Assembly: GCF_035046505.1 (NCBI RefSeq)
Contig: NC_089823.1
Span: forward strand, 229,546,604-229,610,603
Direction: 5' to 3'
DNA: 64,000 bases
Source: Tiliqua scincoides
Lineage: Eukaryota; Chordata; Lepidosauria; Squamata; Scincidae
Shown here: positions 43,266 to 54,641 of the stretch, one piece after another
How the letters are laid out: every line of letters begins with the position of its first letter
Position numbering within the stretch: the first letter of the stretch is position 1
Made by a program: the position numbers and the translations under genes
Notes under the pieces: generated by a model
The model's input: only the letters and a program-made list of their open reading frames with translations
Databases searched by the model: none
Told to the model about the DNA's origin: nothing

Positions 43266-44535
43266 AATGCTCATGGAATGTGCATGAGCATGTCTGCCAT
43301 CTCCTAATCACATTCATTCATTCATTCCTTTAATGATTTTATAACATATGTTGCCTCCCCTTTCATGAGCCAATCTTATTTCTTGTGGTAGGGAGTTCCA
43401 TATACTAGGTGCCCACTATAGGAAAGACCTCTCTTGTGTTTCCTCAAAATGAAGGCCACCAAACACACAAGTACATCTCAGCTGCTGACCCCCTTCACAA
43501 GTCTACCACCTCTTTCCACTGTGTATCAAACCTTATTTTAAACTCAGAGGTCTTGATGTTTTCTCTGTTTGTGATAGAACAACTCAATCTTGACCTGCAG
43601 CTTACTTTTGAGTCCTAAATGGGTTTGCCCTATGCCTCCGTTCATCTTCTGGAGAGTGTCTTTCTCTTTTCTTCCTCTGAATATCTACTTCCACCATTTC
43701 ATTTTATCACTTCTAATCTGTTTATTGCCACACTTGCTTGCTCACACAACCGTTTGTCGATCAGTCTATCAATGCTGGTGTTTTATAGTCTCAGCTCAAT
43801 CTCTTCCAGCTTTTACATAATGCAGCTGATAGAATTTTAGAACAGCCCAAAGGCAGAGAGACTGTGTTCTGCCAGCCCCTGGGGACTGACTCCAGCTTTC
43901 CTTTTAAATATTGAATTGCTTTTAAATTTGCTTAGATGCTGTATAAAGCATCACACAATCTCCAGATCTATATTTCTCACTGAAATATTCTCTACACCAG
44001 CTTGAGCTCAATTGTTGTTTGGATACATCGGCAATCGGGTGTTCATAGATATTGTACATTTCTGGGTCTGTTTGCAAATAGAAAACATGAGGTATTTTTT
44101 TGAGTTTATTTTTAGGCTTTTTATGCATTGTATCTGTATCCAGGCATCTGGGAAGGAAGACACAAAGGCCAGCAGTAGGAATACATTTCTGTAACCTCTG
44201 CCAACTGTCCTCTGCTGTCCCTACATGTCCCCCACATTGCAGCATAGCTCTGTAGCTGGGCACGCAGCCATGTTTATGCATGGACGTCTCTCTCACAAGT
44301 CTTCGTAGCATTAAGTATTGAAGTATTAAATCTTTCTCATACTACTTAATCTTTACTTTTCGCTTTCCTTTCTCATCATACTAGAACTATGGGTCATCCA
44401 CTGAACCCAGCAACGAGGCCAAGACTAACCACAGGAAGTAGATCTTCAAATACTGCATTGTTAATTTATGACATTTCAGTAGTGTAAGAGAACATGATGG
44501 CTGAAGATAGCCTTAAAAAAAGGATTAGTCTAATC
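43266..44535. other. Unique DNA, no gene seen
   Basis: Apart from the possible LINE trace near 43340-43450, no repeat or exon is recognised. A 129-codon minus frame at 43922-44311 has no family signature. Confidence 0.35.
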
Positions 44536-44929
44536 CAGCCATTTTCAACCACTGTGCCGTGGCACACTGGTGTGCCGCGAGTTGTCCACAGGTGTGCCAA
44601 AGGAATTTGGGGGAAGGTCATTTATTAATAAGGGTCAATGGGAGATGTGAGACCCCACTGGCAGCATGATGTGCCTTGGTTGGCAACCTTCAGTCTCGAA
44701 AGGCTATGATATAAGCCTACAGCACCCGGTATTCCCAGGCGGTCTCCCATCCAAGTACTAACCAGGCCTGACTCTGCTTAGCTTCCGAGATCAGATGAGA
44801 TCGGGCATGTGCAGGGTAACAGTTGCTGTCAAGTCAATTGTCAAAAACCTGGTGGTGTGCCTTGATCATTTTAGTTTCTTGTCAGTGCGCCGTGAGTTGA
44901 AAAGGGTTGAAAATCACTGGTCTAATCTA
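44536..44929. mobile_element. hAT-like MITE carrying a 5S-SINE, perfect 8-bp duplication
   Basis: GTCTAATC flanks it exactly (44528-44535, 44930-44937), TA at the centre. Ends CAGCCATTTTCAACCACTG and the reverse of CAGTGATTTTCAACCC. The GTGCCGTGGCACACTGG segment lies by the left end, and GTGCGCCGTGAGTTG by the right. The SINE 44679-44855 was inserted later. Confidence 0.9.
44679..44855 (-). repeat. 5S-rRNA-derived SINE inside a hAT element
   Basis: On the minus strand it has a head of about 50 bases (ending TTACCCTGCACATG), then 5S rRNA sequence CTCGGAAGCTAAGCAGAGTC (A-box region), TACTTGGATGGGAGACCGCC (C box), GGGAATACCGGGTGCTGTAG, and the tail ending GACTGAAGGTTGCCAAC. TGTGCCTTG is duplicated at 44670-44678 and 44856-44864. 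The 5S boxes are an internal polymerase III promoter. The tail is that of the second LINE family. Confidence 0.9.
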
Positions 44930-45019
44930 ATGGATGGAGTTGTTGGCCATGGTAGCTTCTTTGGGTGCCTCCAGTCTCTGAGGCTTGGCTGGTGGCAATG
45001 AGAGGAAGAGTATTCCTCA

Positions 45020-45315
45020 TAGCATCACCACAACTGTGGAATTCCCTCCCTACTGAATTAAGAATGCTCCCTATTAGCCTTCTTGGGGTCTTAAGACATC
45101 TTCATTTTTTATCGCATTCTTTCTTTGATTATTTTTATTTCAGCTGCGTGTCAGTTTTTGTGCTTATGATTGTTTCATTGTTTTTATTTGTTTTATTGCC
45201 TGGTAATAGTAGTATTTTTAATTAATTCTTATGATTTATTCAGATTGTATGCTTCCCTATTCCTTTTCAGTAAGGAGAATGGCGGGATATAAATATTTTC
45301 AATTAAATAAATATA
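45020..45315 (+). mobile_element. L2-like LINE 3' end
   Basis: CACAACTGTGGAATTCCCTC is the L2 NCGIPSL-type C-terminal codon run. The tail TTTTCAGTAAGGAGAATGGC and GGATATAAATATTTTCAATT, then AAATAAATAT, is the typical L2-like end. Confidence 0.7.
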
Positions 45316-45385
45316 TACAAAAGGGTTTTTGCTGCCACTGTTCAATGGGGACTATTTTTCTAGGAAATCGGTACCTTTTTTTCTC

Positions 45386-45739
45386 CAGTAGTGGGCTACC
45401 TGTACTTGGGTTGTGTGGGTTGGGACCTAATGGTGGGTCATGACCTGATTTTGGTGGGTCACCAAAAGCTGATGGACAGATCAGGTAACTAATTGTCTCA
45501 AGCCCTGACGATATTCAAAAATCAGATACTATAGCTGCTACTGACAAAGAGCTCAGCTCTTGCAATATAGGGAGATAAATGTATGAGGGTCTTTTTTCTT
45601 GTTTTTATTACTTATAAATAAATAAAATATTATTTCTTTCTAGATCTCCTTTTTTAAAAGTTTGGTAAACCTAGGTGGGTCCTGATAGCGTATCATTTTA
45701 AAAAGTGGATTCCAGTGCTAAAAAGTTTGGAATTCACTG
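45386..45739. mobile_element. hAT-like element, worn
   Basis: GGTGGGTCATGACCTGATTT and GTGGGTCACCAAAAGC inside, and a right end reading CAGTGAATTCCAAACTTTTT in reverse, suggest an old hAT element of the type ending CAGTGGTTCTCAAAC. The left end is guessed. Confidence 0.45.
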
Positions 45740-47172
45740 TCCGACACCTTTGTATAATGGATATAGTAAAAATTCTCCTCAACTAAGTGTAACTCCCGAT
45801 TTAAAGCAGTCTTGTTTGTGAAGTGCATTAGGATTTCTCCATTGTCATAGTTTTTATTTTCAAATTTTATACAGAGCATTGTACATTTTCAGGTACATTT
45901 TTGCCTTCAATCTCTTCTAATCACTTGTGCTGCTGCATTACAGATGAACACCTGTGCATTGATAAAATACAACAGAGCAATCTTTGTGTGCCTTGATGAA
46001 CAATTTCTTCATGATTCCTTTTGTGCAGTTTCATGGAGGTGTATGTGAACTTGGGTTCATTGATAAAAAAAAAAAAAGCCATCAAAATAAGTCATCTTGA
46101 TGTGATTGTACCTATGGCTGTATCATGTTCTGTGTGGTATTTTACTAAAGTTCAGGAATGAATGTGTACACCAATGAAACACCATACAAAAACCAGCATA
46201 CATGGTACAACAAGGTGTACAATCACTTCAGGATGACTTTTTTTGCAATGTTATCAATATGCACAAGTACACAATAGTTACACAGAGGGGGACAAAGATA
46301 CAAAGAAACATAAAGGGAGGAAAGCAAACTAGCTGTAGAAATTATCCAAGTCAAATGAGAATTTGGGAGGAGGGAACCACAGGGCAGAATGAATGAGAGG
46401 AAGAATAAAGGACAGAATTGGGTGGATTCTCTCAGCCCTACTTTATATGACCTTCTTGGTGTCTAGCAGTTGTGTGATCTTTTTCAGTTCTGGATAATTA
46501 TAAACGTGGCTACAACTAATAGAAGCTTTGTTATGGATCTTGAATTTGGAGTAGGCTCATTGCTGAAAAGTAAAATGGAAACCGATGAACTTCCAATAGG
46601 CCAGACACAGGTGCTCTCTTGCTGCAGGTTTTGTATCAGTTACTAGGCACACAAAAGTCCTTGGGCCTTGAACTGGAGGATGCCTTTTTTTCTTTCGTAT
46701 AAAATATCCAGGGGCACTTTACATGAAAGGCACAAAGGGGAATATTCTCTTTGAACTGCCGTGTTTTGTTTGAAATGAAAGACCCCCAGTATACACTGAA
46801 CTGCAAATGTACAGCTGAGATGCTTCCCCTTTGCCACAACCACAGGCAGAATAATGTTCAGTTGACATGTGAGCAGGAGACAATACCACTCATTTGAAAA
46901 GGTTTAAGATTGAGGGCGGGGATCCAAGAAATAAAACCTTTCACAATTCCAGGAATGAGCAAAATGTTCTCTCCTGCCCCTTTTCATCTGGTCTCAAAGT
47001 AGTTGGGAAATGTTAAGACAGAGAAGAAACTCAAGTTGTTCCCATATTGCCCTAAAGCCTTCCCCATTAATTTCAATGGAAAGAGGAGGTCTATGCTTCT
47101 ACACCTTTAAGGGGCAGGTCTGCTTCTGTCATTGAAATAAATGGGCAGCTCCTACAGGCACATTCTTTACTA
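45740..47172. other. Unique DNA, about 1.4 kb, no gene seen
   Basis: AT-rich unique sequence. No exon or repeat is recognised. Confidence 0.4.
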
Positions 47173-47353
47173 CAGCGGTTCCCACACTATGTGCTGTGGT
47201 GCCCCAGGTACTGCGGTGAACTCATAGGGGTGCTGTGAGATTTTCTCAGAAGTTTCAGCTGCAGGCCCTACAGTGACAGAACTGTAGGGGCACCATGGAA
47301 GAATTACTGCAAAATTATGGGTGCTGTGATCAAGAAAGGTTTGGAAACCACTG
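47173..47353. mobile_element. hAT-like MITE, CAGCGGTTCCCACAC type
   Basis: Ends CAGCGGTTCCCACACTATG and the reverse of CAGTGGTTTCCAAACCTTTC. The flanks CTTTACTA and CTCCACTA agree at 6 of 8. The interior GTGCTGTGGTGCCCCAGG is GC-rich. Confidence 0.8.
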
Positions 47354-47395
47354 CTCCACTATTTTCAGACAGCCAGGGGGCTCTGAAATGCAGTG

Positions 47396-48900
47396 ATATG
47401 TAAGAACATAAGAACAGCTCTGCTGGATCAGGCTCATCTAGTCCAGCTTCCTGTATCTCACAGCAGCCCACCAAATGCCCCAGGGAGCATACCACATAAC
47501 AAGAGACCTGCAACCTGGTGCCCTCCCTTGCATCTGGCATTCTGCACACCAGATAACAAGAGACCTGCATCCTGGTGCCCTCCCTTGCATCTGGCATTCT
47601 GACATAACCCATTTCTAAAATCAGGAGGTTGCACATACACATCATGGCTTGTAGCCCGTAATGGATTTTTCCTCTAGAAACTTGTCCAATTCCCTTTTAA
47701 AGGCATCTAAGTCAGATGCCATCACCACATCCTGTGGCAATGAGTTCCACAGACCAACCACACACTGACTAAAGAAATATTTCTTTTGTCTGTCCTAATT
47801 CTCCCAACACTCAATTTTAGTGGATGTCCTCTGGTTCTGGTGTTATGTGAAAGTGTAAAGACCATCTCTCTATCCACTTTATCCTTCCCGTGCATAATTT
47901 TATATGTCTCAATCGTGTCCCCCCTCAGGTGCCTTTTTTCTAGGTTGAAATGACTCAAACGCCATAGCCTTTCCTCATAGGGAAGGTGCCCCAGCCCAGT
48001 AATCATTTTAGTCGCTCTCTTTTGCACCTTTTCTATTTCCACTATGTTCTTTTTGAGATGTGGTGACCAGAACTGGACGCAATACTCCAGGTGTGGCCTT
48101 ACCATCTATTTGTACAATGGCATTATAATATTAGCTGTTTTGTTCTCAATACCTTTTCTAATGATCCCAAGCATAGAATTGCCCTTCTTCACTGCCACTG
48201 CACATTGGGTTGACACTTTCATTGAGCTGTCCACCACCACCCCAAGATCTCTCTCCTGATCTGTCACAGATAGCTCAGAACCCATCAGCCTATTTGTGAA
48301 GTTTTGGTTTTTTGCCCCAATGTGCATGACTTTACACTTTCATTGAAATGCATTTGCCCTGGGGGCTGGGAATAAGAATAGGCCCTCGGTTTGGCTGTAC
48401 TTGTCCTAAGAGGCGACTAAACAGCCACCTGGTAGCTGGGACTCCTTAGCCTGGGAAGGCAGCTCATCTGAAAGAAGGAAAACTCTGATCCCAAACCTCC
48501 ACTGCCTTGTGGCTACATCCAGTTATGGAAAAGGCTTCAGGAGTCAACCTCAAGGCAAAATCCGGAGCCAGAGTCCCTGAGGCAGTTCATGGCTGAACAC
48601 AGTCACGTTCTGGCAACTCCTGCGACGTCGCTGGAACCAACCGTATTGGCCTCTGCCTTTCCATTGGACCATTTCAGCGACGTGGAGAGGGGGGATTTGT
48701 TGCATGGGAAACAGTCTATCCTCCTTATCTACTTTACCCAGGCTTTGCGCATTGGAGAGGACACTCTGTTTCAGAACCACCATTCAGAGCGCGATACCAT
48801 AGTCTTACAAGACTGAAGGATGCCATATCTTGAAATGCATCTGCCATTTTACTGCCCATTCTGCTAGTTTGGAGAGATCCTTCTGAAGCTCCTCACAATG
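47396..48900 (-). mobile_element. CR1-like LINE with tandem duplication and nested insertion
   Basis: The minus-strand copy covers the 3' UTR and the last about 230 codons of ORF2 (HIGAKNQNFTNRLMGSELSV, HLEYCVQFWSPHLKKN, TRTRGHPLKLSVGRIRTDKR). The frame is broken around 48105 and near the C-terminus. A 54-57 bp stretch of the 3' UTR is repeated in tandem (47491-47544, 47545-47601). At 48354-48829 a retroposed element interrupts the coding part, which resumes at 48841 and ends near 48900. Confidence 0.85.
48354..48829 (+). mobile_element. Unnamed non-autonomous retroposon with LINE tail
   Basis: TTGAAATGCAT at 48343-48353 recurs at 48830-48840, an 11-bp target duplication inside CR1 sequence, so the borders are firm. 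It starts near GGGGGCTGGGAATAAGAATA and ends CAGAGCGCGATACCATAGTC, then AAGACTGAAGGATGCCA, the tail of the second LINE family. The body has no polymerase III boxes that I can see and no reverse transcriptase. It may be a LINE with its middle deleted, or a separate SINE. A second copy is 53371-53810. Confidence 0.8.
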
Positions 48901-49052
48901 TAGAAACATAGGATACTGTGCATCCTGATACAGCCCAATATTGAAGCAGACCACCATTGTTAAGACGAACTGGCAATAACCCTTCAGGGTTTCAGAAAGG
49001 ACATTTTCATCTCCAATCCCAAAGACCACTCCTGTGTCTAAAACCTTTGTGC

Positions 49053-49055
<3 letters not shown>

Positions 49056-49113
<58 letters not shown>
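49056..49113. repeat. (CT)n microsatellite
   Basis: About 28 CT units with one TT interruption. Confidence 0.95.
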
Positions 49114-49114
<1 letters not shown>

Positions 49115-49562
49115 GGAATGGACTTTCATCCCACCCACAAATGAGAGATTTTCCCCAGAATCCCCAAGGGAATAGCTCATGATTGTGGATTAGAAGGGCA
49201 CCTGACATCATTGGCTTCTCACTCCCAGTCTCGGAGCTATGCCCCACCAAAAATGTTGAGAGGCTCACCCAGGTCGGGGGAAACACATGGATGGCAATTT
49301 GCTGAGGGCTTCTCCAGTCTGAAACTAACCCGGGCCACAAATGTAGTGACAGGAACAAGCCCAGAGAGGGGGGAATGAGAGCTGAGAAGAGGCCTTGATG
49401 AGAGGCTGTCTAGGTCAAGGGACAAAAACTAGAATCACCCCATAGTCCAGACAAGGGAGTAGGTGAGATCCACCCAAAAGCCAACTAGTCCTATGCATTT
49501 GTCTCTGTGGGTTACAAGTGGCACAAACCTGGTTTAGATTATCTCTATGCACCCAACAATAT

Positions 49563-49563
<1 letters not shown>

Positions 49564-49617
<54 letters not shown>
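49564..49617. repeat. (ATC)n microsatellite
   Basis: About 18 uninterrupted CAT/ATC units. In reverse it translates to a run of aspartate codons, which is not evidence of a gene. Confidence 0.95.
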
Positions 49618-51309
49618 GCAAAAATATCTGGGCACCAGTTGCCGTTGTTGCTGTAGCATGTATAGGAAACCAGCTTTTATCCTAAATGTAGGGGTAATGA
49701 GAATAAATGTAAAGGGAAAAAAGAGACGTTGCACAAGCAGCAAGAAAATAAGGAAATTTTATGTAATACTCTTTGCCATGGTGTCAGGGTGTTTCCAATC
49801 ATTGTACTTTTGATGTATGCCCGTTCAAGGCTGGCGGCCAAGGGGAGGTATGCAATCTTGGAACCGTTTATGAATCCAGCCACTGATTTCATTATATTCA
49901 CGCACCTTTTGCATTTGCTGGTTATGAAAGCTGTGGATATGTTTCAGGAGGGGGGGATCATTAATCTCTGGAGGAAGAGCACTTTGGAGCCCAGCTCTAC
50001 ATTCAGACAGCGCCTCTGTGTCCTTGCAGCCACTTTGCAAGGTGGAAACCCATGGGTTGCTGCCCAAGGAAAGAGAGAATGCAAATCAGGAGACATCTTC
50101 ACGCTAGCAAAATGTGTCAGCAAGAAGAGGGTTTCTTTGCGGACTGGTTAGGTGAAAGCCAATCAGTTTCAACACCTGGTGGGAAATCTTTATAGCGTTT
50201 CTTATGCGGTGCCCCATTAATAACAGATTTCATGATTTATTTTTTTTTTATAAAGAAGTTTCCCAGTTGCCCTTGTTGAGGAGCAATATCGCAAGGTATG
50301 CAGCCCTTGTACCACTTTGGAGCTTCAGGTGCACTCCAATCTACGCCCAGAGGTGCTTGGTCCCTTCTCTCAAATGAATATGGAAGCCATTCCAGTTTGG
50401 GGACATGTCTATGCACCCACACTAGGCACAAAAATTACTGGTTTAGAATGAGGACCTGGAAATGTCTCCAGTGGTCAGGTGAGAACGATTTTTGAATATT
50501 GCCTGAAGATGATCCTGCAGCAGATCTTTGAATCGCAGCCTTAGGGATGGCAGGAGGCTAGGATTTATTCTCTGTACCACCATCCAGTTCTGGACAGAAG
50601 GGGGTGAGGGAGGCCAAGCATACTGTGGAAGGAAGGATGTGGGGCTCTGCCAGCCATCAGGAGAGTAGCCCATGTGAAGTTGCCAGTCATCTGGGGGATG
50701 GGCCCATGTGGTGCTGTTGATCAGCTGGGTGGTGGCCTGTGTGGCTTTTCAGGAACCTGCCTGGAGGCTGGGAAGTGGCCTGAGCAAAACCCTTGGCTGG
50801 TGGGGAGGGGCGTCATACAGTTGGCCCTCCAATGGGCAGGGTTTGGGGGGATGCGGTCAGCGGTAATGCTCATCTATGCCCACATTCAGCCAGGAAGAGG
50901 AGGAGTAAATCAGCAGCACCCACCCAGCTGAGCAGCACCCTATCCCTGGGAGAGACTGGGGCACCCTATCGATGCAGCAGTTGGCTTGGGGTTCAAGGTA
51001 CCTTCACAGACTCAATCCCAAACTGCGTTATAAGAGGCACTCCTCTGTATGAATTGCCCTGGCTAAGATGTCCCACTGAAGGAAAGGTATGAAGATAACA
51101 TAAGAGGGGGGAAGGAAAGATGATCCCGTTTATTGTTTTTAATTGCCTCAAAGACCAACAAAAGAGAAAGCTTTGAGAGTGCGCCCTGCATCCTGGCTGG
51201 TATGTCAACCAGTATTGCAGACCCCCAGGAGGTAGAGCTTCTCCCCCTCACCCATGAGAGGAGACGGTGGTGATGACACACCCCAGCAAAGAACTTTACA
51301 ACAGTATGC

Positions 51310-51425
51310 CATAGCAAGTCAAATGATCTACTGGATCCCTATAAAGGCTTGGTCCCCAGGTCAGCCCTTACCAATGGTCTGCTTGACTCAGCATAAGGCA
51401 GCTGTATGACCACTGTGATTGGGAG
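51310..51425 (+). repeat. tRNA-derived SINE, 3' part
   Basis: The motifs ACCAATGGTCTGCTTGACTC and AGCATAAGGCAGCTGTATGA are the plus-strand end of the SINE family at 24018 and 36340. The tRNA head is missing. Confidence 0.55.
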
Positions 51426-52580
51426 AATGAAATGGCCCCTGAGAATAGAGAAGTTGGGCTATCCTGGTCTTAGAACACTATGCACACTCCAAATTATAAT
51501 TCATACGCTTCCATGATAAAATGAAACTGACAAAATATTATTGGAGAAGACTTGAAAGTCTCAATATCCTTTGGCGGAGACATCCGTATAAATGCTCAGA
51601 AGTACATTTTTTACAGAGCGACAAGGGAATGAAGATCAATCTTCTTAGATGGTTCGATAGATGTCGTTTCATTTCCTAAAATGGTCACTGCACTTGCCTG
51701 CATCTTCATTCATTATATGGCTTTCTGCTCTTCACTTTTTTTTTTTTTTAATGCATTCAGTCCTCCATCCTGAAAAACTGCATTTATCTCTCTGGGGACG
51801 ACAAATATGCCCTTGAACTGAAATTGTCTTTCTAATAATTTGATTCTGACATGAGTGGAGGAAAGGGGGAGTGGATTGCAAATGAAAGATGATGTTGTGT
51901 GTTTGTGAAATCCACAAGGGGGAAATAAAACCCCAAATATAGAGGGCATCTCTGAATGTCACAGTCCTTTTATAAAGCATGCGCTTGCGGTGGTAGCGCT
52001 TGCTAAAATATCCAGGCCAAAATGTTAGCTTAAATTTGCAATGCAACTCACCTCGTTTGCTGAGGTCAGAGAGAGAGGTGCACAGACTCCAAACCTTTTA
52101 ATGAGGTCCTTGGTCTTTATGCAGTTCAGCAGCAGAGGCTCACCTCTTTCACTCCTTGTGACTTATCATCCTCACCCTTGTCCTGTAGCACCCTCCCTCT
52201 TCGCTCCTCATTAACACATCTCCCTTAAAGCCTTCAATAAGGAAAGAGGCTCAGACACCATAAATGTGACCCACTCACATAAAGTAATTGTCACCCTGTC
52301 AACTCAAGTGGCAAACTCCAAGTTTGGAGGGATGGTTTTCCTTAAGCCTTCTTTGAACTCTGATCTCCTGACCTTGGCTTTGTTTGTGTCAAATTCACCT
52401 TCATGGACATTTTCTAACCTGCTGTTGGCAACTAAAGCTGGTCCAGTTTGTACCTTTGCAACCTTGCAACACAGCTCAATTCCTTGGTTTAATTTTGTGG
52501 ACAGATTTAGATACTACTCCAACAAAACATACATTACATGAACACCGCTGTAAAGAAAGGCCCTGTATCTATGTGTAGGG
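51426..52580. other. Unique DNA, possible conserved non-coding block
   Basis: AT-rich complex sequence (ATTATAATTCATACGCTTCC, GATGTCGTTTCATTTCC) at 51470-52060 resembles conserved non-coding DNA. No protein family is found in any frame. Confidence 0.4.
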
Positions 52581-53104
52581 CAGCAAATTTCAACTGGTGT
52601 GCCACAAAATGTTTGCAGATGTGCTGAGGGAGCTTGGAGCACAGCAGGGACATGCAGTGGCGGGGAGGCAGGTGAGGCAGAGCCTCCCCACTGGAGTCCT
52701 TTGAAAAGCACTGCCAACTTGTGAGGCACCCAAGCACTCTTAACCCACCCGCAGAGCATGTGGTTTGTGTGTGCTTGGGCACCTCACAAGGCGGAGCTTT
52801 TCGAAGAACTCCAATAGAGAGGCACTGCCTCACCTGCTTCCCAGCTGTTGCAAGGCCTAGAACATCAAAAATAGGTCTAGGTCAAAAATAGCTGAAAAAC
52901 TCTTCCAGGTTCTATGGCTGTTTTTAGGGCAACTGTCTGTAGTAAGGAATGGTCCATCCCTCTTCCTCCACCAGCTCTACAGACCATCACCCTAAAAGCA
53001 TAGCCACAGAAGAGTCTCTCAGAAGCTGGAAGTGTCATAGCAAGAGGTATACAGAAGACCACAGAGGTCGGTGTGCCATGAGAAAACTTTGAAAACCATT
53101 GCTG
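52581..53104. mobile_element. hAT-like element, possibly with a nested MITE
   Basis: Left CAGCAAATTTCAACTGGTGT with GCCACAAAATGTTTGCAGAT; right end reads CAGCAATGGTTTTCAAAG in reverse with GGTGTGCCATGAGAAAAC before it. No target duplication was found. The inner MITE at 52655-52847 would explain its length. Confidence 0.5.
52655..52847. mobile_element. Palindromic MITE, nested
   Basis: The ends CAGTGGCGGGGAGGCAGGTG and the reverse of CAGCTGGGAAGCAGGTGAGG lead to facing motifs CCTTTGAAAAGC / GCTTTTCGAAGAACTCC and GAGGCACCCAAGCAC / GTGCTTGGGCACCTC. Hence it folds nearly end to end. No target duplication seen. Confidence 0.65.
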
Positions 53105-53370
53105 AGCAAATTGGAGGCTTGGGAATGCAACTGTCCTAGAATTTCAGCTGAAGCAAAGCTCATTGTTATCTGGGTTCAACGTCAATGAAATTGCAAGGGA
53201 AGCCAAAAAGAATTATAATAAAGTTTGCACATTTCTTAGAGATGTTCCACACATGGAAAGCAAGGCTGTAGCAAATGTGTGCAGGCTTAGGATACTCAAG
53301 GAAGTCCTTTTAGCTTATATTCACACCTCAATAACAAATGCACATTTTTCTTAATCTGAATCTTTTGCAT

Positions 53371-53810
53371 TGTTGGCATCCTTCAGTCTTGGAAGACTAT
53401 GGTGTCACGCTCTGAATGGTGGTTCTGGAACAGAGTGTCCTCTCCAGTGTGTGAAGCCTGGGTAAAGCAGGTATGGAGGATAGGCTGTTACCCATGCAGC
53501 AAATCCCCCCTCTCCATGTCGCTGAAATGGTCCAATGGAAAGGCAGAGGCCAATGAACGTGATTGTGTTCAGCCATGAACTGCCTCAGAGACTCTGGCTC
53601 CGGATTTTGCTTCGAGGTTGACTCCTGAAGCCTTTTCCATAACTGGATGTAGCCACAAGGCAGTGGAGGTTTGGGATCAGAGTTTTCCTTCTCTCAGATG
53701 AGCTGTCTTCCCAGGCTGACGAGTCCCATCTACCCGGTGGCTGTTTAGTCTCCTCTTACGACAAGTACAGCCAAACTGAGGGCCTATTCTTATCCCCAGC
53801 CCCCAGGGGA
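53371..53810 (-). mobile_element. Unnamed non-autonomous retroposon with LINE tail, second copy
   Basis: AATCTTTTGCAT is duplicated exactly at 53359-53370 and 53811-53822. Read in reverse the element starts CCCCTGGGGGCTGGGGATAA and ends GACTGAAGGATGCCAACA, colinear with 48354-48829 across the whole length, with some 36 bp fewer. Shared markers include GGCTGTTTAGTCTCCTCTTA and GAACTGCCTCAGAGACTCTG, in the orientation read here. Two copies with exact, different duplications show a real retroposed unit. Confidence 0.85.
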
Positions 53811-53901
53811 AATCTTTTGCATAATTATTAGCTATGGACAGTGTTGTTTTTTAGAGATTTTAGAATGGAAGCCTTAAACTGGGCAGTTTGATTGTTTAGT
53901 G

Positions 53902-54366
53902 CAAGGGTGCCCAAACCCTGGCCCTGGGGCCACTTGCAGCCCTCGAGGCCTCTCAATGCGGCCCTCAGGGAGCCCACGGTCTCTAATGAGACTCTGGTCC
54001 TCCGGAGATTTGTTGGAGCCCACACTGGCCCAACACAACTGCTGTCAGCGTGAATGCAACTGTTTAACCGCTCGCGGGAGCTGTGGGATGAGGGCTCCTT
54101 CCACTGCTTGCTGTTTCACGTCTGTGATGCAGTAGCAGCAGCAAAGGAAAGGCCAGCCTTGCTTTGTGCAAGGCCTTTTATAGGGCTTGAGCTATTGCAA
54201 GACCTTCATTCATTCATATAACTTAATCTTTAATATATTCATTTATGTAAACTTATGTCAATTTATTCAAATTTTAAATGTAAATTAATTCTTTTTTCCC
54301 CCCGGCCCCCGACACAGTGTCAGAGAGATGATGTGGCCCTCCTGCCAAAAACTTTGGACACCCCTG
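53902..54366 (+). mobile_element. hAT-like MITE, CAGGGGTGCCCAAAC family, perfect duplication
   Basis: GTTTAGTG flanks it exactly (53894-53901, 54367-54374), TA at the centre. Ends CAAGGGTGCCCAAACCCTG and the reverse of CAGGGGTGTCCAAAG. Full length at 465 bp. Confidence 0.9.
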
Positions 54367-54641
54367 GTTTAGTGCCTTGAAATGCATCAACAAGCTTTTT
54401 TTTTTTTTAAAGTTAGTTCTCTGAAAGACAAATTCAAATGGGAAAAACGTTGCCAAATTTTAGATTTGTGTGAAATTGCATTTTTAGCTCCATTGGGAAG
54501 CCACGGCCAGAACAAACCCCTCATTGCATTTGTGGAATTGTGGGCAGTGATTTTTCTGAACTAGGATGACACTGTTGTCAACTTCTGGGTCAAAGCAAGA
54601 AGAGTTCTACAACATCTGGCAACCTGAAAAGTTCCTTAGAT

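Larger units (their letters stand above)
48901..51309. other. Mostly unique DNA with two microsatellites, no gene seen
   Basis: (CT)n at 49056-49113 and (ATC)n at 49564-49617 are listed separately. The rest is complex, unique sequence. A 140-codon frame at 49729-50151 and several GC-rich frames near 50700-51090 have no family signature. Confidence 0.35.

Noticed and set aside
49038-49358. Arg/Glu-repeat C-terminal protein
   Set aside because: It is the translation of the (CT)n microsatellite in reverse.
49534-49743. Poly-aspartate protein
   Set aside because: It is the translation of the (ATC)n microsatellite.
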